From positions 1 to 8,709 of the forward strand of contig CAYJNS010000045.1 in the NCBI GenBank assembly GCA_964371745.1: a DNA stretch of 8,709 nucleotides, in the 5' to 3' direction. The notes beneath the pieces were generated by a model. That model ran no database searches, was not told the DNA's origin, and saw only the letters and a list, made by a program, of their open reading frames with translations. The translations under genes and the position numbers were made by a program. The stretch is from CAKOSP01 sp964371745 (GTDB lineage Bacteria > Bacillota_I > Bacilli_A > RF39 > UBA660). Positions 5,354-8,709 of the stretch are shown here, piece after piece (the first letter of the stretch is position 1; the number at the start of each line of letters is the position of its first letter).

Positions 5354-7986
5354 ATGAATAAATACGTTTATAGTTTTAAAGAAGGTAATAAAGAAATGAA
5401 AAACCTTCTTGGAGGAAAAGGTGCTAATCTTGCTGAAATGACAAGCATTGGATTACCTGTACCTCAAGGATTTACAGTTACAACAGAAAGCTGTAATAAA
5501 TATTACGAAGATAATAAAGTTTTATCTAAAGAAGTTATTGATCAAATTGATGAAAAACTTGCAGAACTTGAAGAAATTTCAGGTAAAAAATTTGGAGATA
5601 AAAATCATCCATTATTAGTGTCTGTAAGAAGTGGTGCTAGAGCTAGTATGCCTGGTATGATGGATACAGTACTAAATTTAGGTTTAAATGATGAAGTAGC
5701 TGAAGGTTTTAGCAAAGTAACAGGAAATGAAAGATTTGTTTATGACTCTTATAGAAGATTCATTCAAATGTTTTCAGATGTTGTTATGGGATTTCCAAAA
5801 TCATCATTTGAAAGATTATTTGATAAAATAAAAGAAGATAAAGGTATCCAGCTTGATACTGATTTAACTGCCGATGATTTAAAAGAGGTAGTTGAAGTTT
5901 ATAAAGCTGAATATAAAAAACATTCTGGAAAAGATTTTCCGCAAGATCCAAAAGAACAGTTAATTGAATCTGTTAAAGCTGTTTTTAAATCTTGGAATAA
6001 TGATAGAGCTATTACTTATAGAAGATTAAATGATATTCCAGGATCATGGGGAACTGCAGTAAATGTTCAAGAGATGGTTTATGGTAATACTGGAGAATCA
6101 TCAGGAACAGGAGTTGCGTTTACTAGAAATCCCGCTACTGGAGAAAAACATTTATATGGAGAATATTTAATAAATGCTCAAGGTGAAGATGTTGTTGCAG
6201 GTATTCGTACACCTCAAAATATTGAAACANNNNNNNNNNTAAAGATATTATGCCAGATTGTTACAATGAATTTGTAAAAATTTGTGATAAACTTGAAAAG
6301 CATTATAAAGATATGCAAGATATGGAGTTTACTATTGAGAATAATAAGCTTTATATGCTTCAAACAAGAAATGGTAAAAGAACTGCAGATGCAGCGCTTA
6401 GAATAGCAGTTGAACTAGTTGAAGAAGGTATGATTACTAAAGAAGAAGCTCTTTTAAAAGTTGAACCTAAAGCGCTTGATCAACTACTTCATCCTAAATT
6501 TGATGATGAATCACTTAAAAATGGAGAAGTAATTGCGACCGGTCTTGCTGCATCACCTGGAGCCGCTACTGGTAAAATATATTTTACTGCAGATGATGCT
6601 AAAGAGGCATTTGATAATGGTGAAAAAGATGTACTTTTAGTTAGACTTGAAACTTCACCTGAAGATATTGAAGGTATGGTTGTTGCTCGTGGAATTTTAA
6701 CTATACGTGGTGGAATGACTAGCCATGCAGCTGTTGTTGCTCGAGGAATGGGTACTTGCTGCGTTTGTGGTTGCGCTGAATTAGTTATTGATGAAAAAGC
6801 AAAAACGGTTACAACTAAAGATGGTAAAGTATATAAAGAAAAAGATTATTTATCACTTGATGGATCTACTGGGAATGTATATGGAGAACAAATTAAAACT
6901 GTTGAACCAAGTATATCAGGAAACTTTGGAACATTTATGTCTTGGGCAGATGATGTTAGAACATTAAAAATAAGAGCTAATGCTGATAATGGAAAAGACG
7001 CTACTGTAGCACTAGGTTATGGGGCTGAGGGAATTGGTCTTTGTCGTACAGAGCATATGTTCTTTGATGAAGAAAGAATATTTAATTTCAGAAAAATGAT
7101 TACTGCTGATACAGTAGAAAAAAGAGAAGACGCTTTAGAAAAAATACTTCCATATCAACAAAGTGATTTTGAAGATTTATTTACTATAATGGATGGATAT
7201 GGAGTAACAATTCGTTATTTAGATCCACCTCTTCATGAGTTTTTACCTCATAGTGATGAGGATATTAAAGAACTTGCGAGTTCTTTAGAAATATCTTTTG
7301 AAGATTTAAAAACTAGAGTTGAAAGTTTAAAAGAATTTAATCCTATGATGGGACATCGTGGTTGTAGATTAGGTGTTACATATCCAGAAATAGTTAAAAT
7401 GCAAACAACTGCAGTAATAAATGCAGCAATCAATGTATCTAAAACTGGAAAAACTATTAAACCTGAAATCATGATACCTTTAATTGGTGATATTAAGGAA
7501 CTTAAATTTATTAAAGAAGTAGTTATTAATACAATCAATGAAATTCTTGAAAAAGAAAAAGTAAAAATAGAATACTCAATTGGGACAATGATTGAAATAC
7601 CAAGAGCAGCACTTACTGCTGATGAAATAGCTACTGAAGCTGATTTCTTCTCATTTGGTACTAATGATTTAACTCAAATGACTTATGGTTTTTCAAGAGA
7701 TGATGCAGCTAAATTTTTAGATGATTATTATAAAAAACAAATCTTTGAATCTGATCCATTTGCCAAAATAGATCAAAATGGAGTTGGAGAACTTATGAAG
7801 ATTGCTGTTGAAAAAGGAAAATCAGTTAAAAATAATATTAAACTTGGAATATGTGGAGAACATGGTGGAGAACCAACAAGTGTGGAATTCTGTCATAATT
7901 TAGGTTTAGAATATGTTTCATGTTCACCATTTAGAGTTCCAATAGCAAAACTTGCTGCAGCTCAAGCTGTACTAAATAATAAATAG
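5354..7986 (+). CDS. ppdK: Pyruvate, phosphate dikinase (interrupted only by an assembly gap)
   Basis: This enzyme interconverts pyruvate + ATP + Pi with PEP + AMP + PPi in the cytoplasm, serving PPi-linked glycolysis or PEP formation. Three domains are seen in order: the nucleotide-binding N-terminal part (about 1-340, opening NKYVYSFKEGNKEMKNLLGG), the swivelling phosphohistidine domain with GGMTSHAAVVARG, and the C-terminal PEP/pyruvate barrel with MIEIPRAALTADE, SFGTNDLTQMT and GICGEHGG. The ATG at 5354 is chosen over an in-frame TTG at 5324 because GGAGG (5343-5347) lies 6 nt before it. Ten N at 6230-6239 put the two halves out of frame (5354-6229, then from 6241). If one codon lies between ACA (Thr292) and AAA, the catalytic His falls at 455 and the catalytic Cys at 831, with a total of 874, as in the Clostridium symbiosum enzyme. 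The gene is therefore whole. It has its own promoter and terminator. Confidence 0.96.
6230..6239. other. Assembly gap (10 N)
   Basis: Ten unknown bases lie inside ppdK. Comparison with the family alignment (RTPQ-xIxx-L-K-(D/E)-x-MP) indicates that only one residue, probably Leu, is missing, whose last base is the T at 6240. The real gap is then 2 bases, and ten is a placeholder. Confidence 0.97.
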
Positions 7987-8009
7987 AGATAAATTTATAA
8001 TTCGTTTAT

Positions 8010-8049
8010 AAAACTAAGGTTTCGTTATAATAACTAATCTTAGTTTTTT
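8010..8049 (+). terminator. Intrinsic terminator of ppdK
   Basis: AAAACTAAG (8010-8018) pairs perfectly with CTTAGTTTT (8039-8047), and three further pairs (one G-U) extend inward. The stem leads into six T (8044-8049). It begins 24 bp after the ppdK stop. The loop holds a partial copy of the sequence before and within the 5' arm. Confidence 0.75.
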
Positions 8050-8117
8050 CTTGATTTAAAAAAAATTATTATTATTTATAAATAAATATTAAATGTCACG
8101 ATAATGTAATTTTAGTT

Positions 8118-8126
8118 TGCTATAAT
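8118..8126 (+). promoter_or_regulatory. Extended -10 promoter of the ABC transporter gene
   Basis: TGCTATAAT is a perfect extended -10 with consensus TATAAT at 8121-8126. The AGGAGG ribosome site (8133-8138) begins only 7 nt later, so the leader would be about 13 nt. No clear -35 is present at 17 bp; TGTCAC at 8094-8099 is too distant. The strong -10 may compensate. Confidence 0.55.
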
Positions 8127-8145
8127 TGTAACAGGAGGAAGAAAA

Positions 8146-8709
8146 ATGGAAATTTTAAAAGTGGAAAATTTAGTAAAACAATATAAGAGCGGTGAGTCTA
8201 CAATTAATGCCGTTAACAATACAAGTTTTACTGTGAATAAAGGAGAGTTTGTTGCAATAGTAGGAGCTTCAGGATCAGGAAAATCAACTTTGCTTCATCT
8301 AATTGGAGGTGTTGATAAACCTACAAGTGGTAAAGTAATAATTGGAGGAACTGATATATATTCATTAAATAGAGAAAAGTTAGCAATATTTAGAAGAAGG
8401 CAAGTAGGTCTAATTTATCAGTTCTTTAATTTAATACCTATTTTAACTGTTAAGGAAAATATATCCTTACCAAGAGATTTAGATAATATTAAAAATGATA
8501 ATACTAAATTTGACGAACTTATTAAAATATTAGGTTTAGAAGATAGAACAAATCATTTACCTAATGAATTATCAGGAGGAGAACAGCAAAGAGTATCTAT
8601 TGGTAGGGCGCTTATTAATACTCCCTCAATAATACTTGCAGATGAGCCAACTGGAAACCTTGATAGTAAAAATTCTGATGAAATAGTAGCACTCTTGAAA
8701 TTATCAAAT
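8146..8709 (+). CDS. ABC transporter ATP-binding protein (MacB/LolD/BceA type), 3' end beyond window
   Basis: The first 188 residues are present and the frame is open at the window edge. Walker A is GASGSGKS (40-47), the Q-loop glutamine is Gln92 in IYQFFNL, the signature is LSGGEQQR (142-149), and Walker B with the catalytic Glu is IILADEPTGNLD (162-173). The Q-loop context, the DEPTGNLDS ending and the opening VENLVKQYKSGESTINAVNN place it with ATPases that pair with FtsX-like permeases: MacB/LolD mechanotransmission systems and BceA/YxdL peptide-resistance pumps. The ATPase is cytoplasmic at the membrane; the permease gene should follow beyond the edge. AGGAGG 7 nt before the ATG fixes the start. 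About 35-60 residues (D-loop end, H-loop His) are missing. No regulator gene is in view, so substrate is unknown. Confidence 0.95.
   Translation, partial: MEILKVENLVKQYKSGESTINAVNNTSFTVNKGEFVAIVGASGSGKSTLLHLIGGVDKPTSGKVIIGGTDIYSLNREKLAIFRRRQVGLIYQFFNLIPILTVKENISLPRDLDNIKNDNTKFDELIKILGLEDRTNHLPNELSGGEQQRVSIGRALINTPSIILADEPTGNLDSKNSDEIVALLKLSN

Noticed and set aside
6230..6300. Frameshift or split ppdK pseudogene
   Set aside because: The break coincides with the N run, and catalytic residue numbering matches an uninterrupted 874-residue enzyme if 2 bases are missing.
7248..7538. Minus-strand open frame of 96 codons
   Set aside because: It is antisense to the conserved C-terminal barrel of ppdK, and its hydrophobic composition is the expected shadow of a Lys/Glu-rich sense strand.
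1..8709. CRISPR array, tRNA, rRNA or riboswitch
   Set aside because: No regularly spaced repeats, cloverleaf or conserved rRNA sequence was seen, and leaders are too short for riboswitches.

Overview
The window is very AT-rich and has strong GGAGG-type ribosome sites, short intergenic gaps and short 5' leaders. TGA serves as a stop and tryptophan is TGG, so the standard bacterial code applies. With an 874-residue clostridial-type pyruvate phosphate dikinase, this points to a low-GC Firmicute (Clostridia, Erysipelotrichia or a related gut lineage) rather than a code-4 Mycoplasma. A run of 10 N marks a draft or metagenomic assembly.

Left part (1-2361): a decayed RhuM-family remnant overlaps the start of an intact class II Fic protein. 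Two unrecognised proteins of 162 and 255 residues follow. RhuM/Fic neighbours are typical of accessory or mobile regions.

Middle part (2453-5280): a compact four-gene group of nucleotide or nucleic-acid enzymes. It holds a divergent adenylosuccinate-synthetase paralogue closer to phage PurZ than to housekeeping PurA, a uracil-DNA-glycosylase-fold protein with four Fe-S-type cysteines, a Nudix hydrolase and a minimal nucleotidyltransferase-like protein. The first two are separated by 7 bp and the last two overlap. A 30-bp perfect palindrome lies between the pairs and an intrinsic terminator closes the group. This is the most interesting part of the window. The PurZ-like enzyme has Ser in place of the catalytic Asp of PurA, keeps the catalytic His and the aspartate-binding loop, and lacks the GTP-specifying TKxD motif. 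This suggests an uncharacterised purine nucleotide modification or salvage function.

Right part (5305-8709): ppdK has its own promoter and terminator. The assembly gap inside it splits it artificially. Residue numbering (His455, Cys831, total 874) implies that the 10 N stand for just 2 real bases and that the gene is intact. The start of an ABC transporter ATPase gene (MacB/LolD/BceA class) with its own extended -10 promoter runs off the right edge.

Most transcription units share an extended -10 element (TGnTAtAAT-like) ending about 7-13 nt before the Shine-Dalgarno sequence, so leaders are very short. All functional statements rest on motif recognition by eye; no database search was run.
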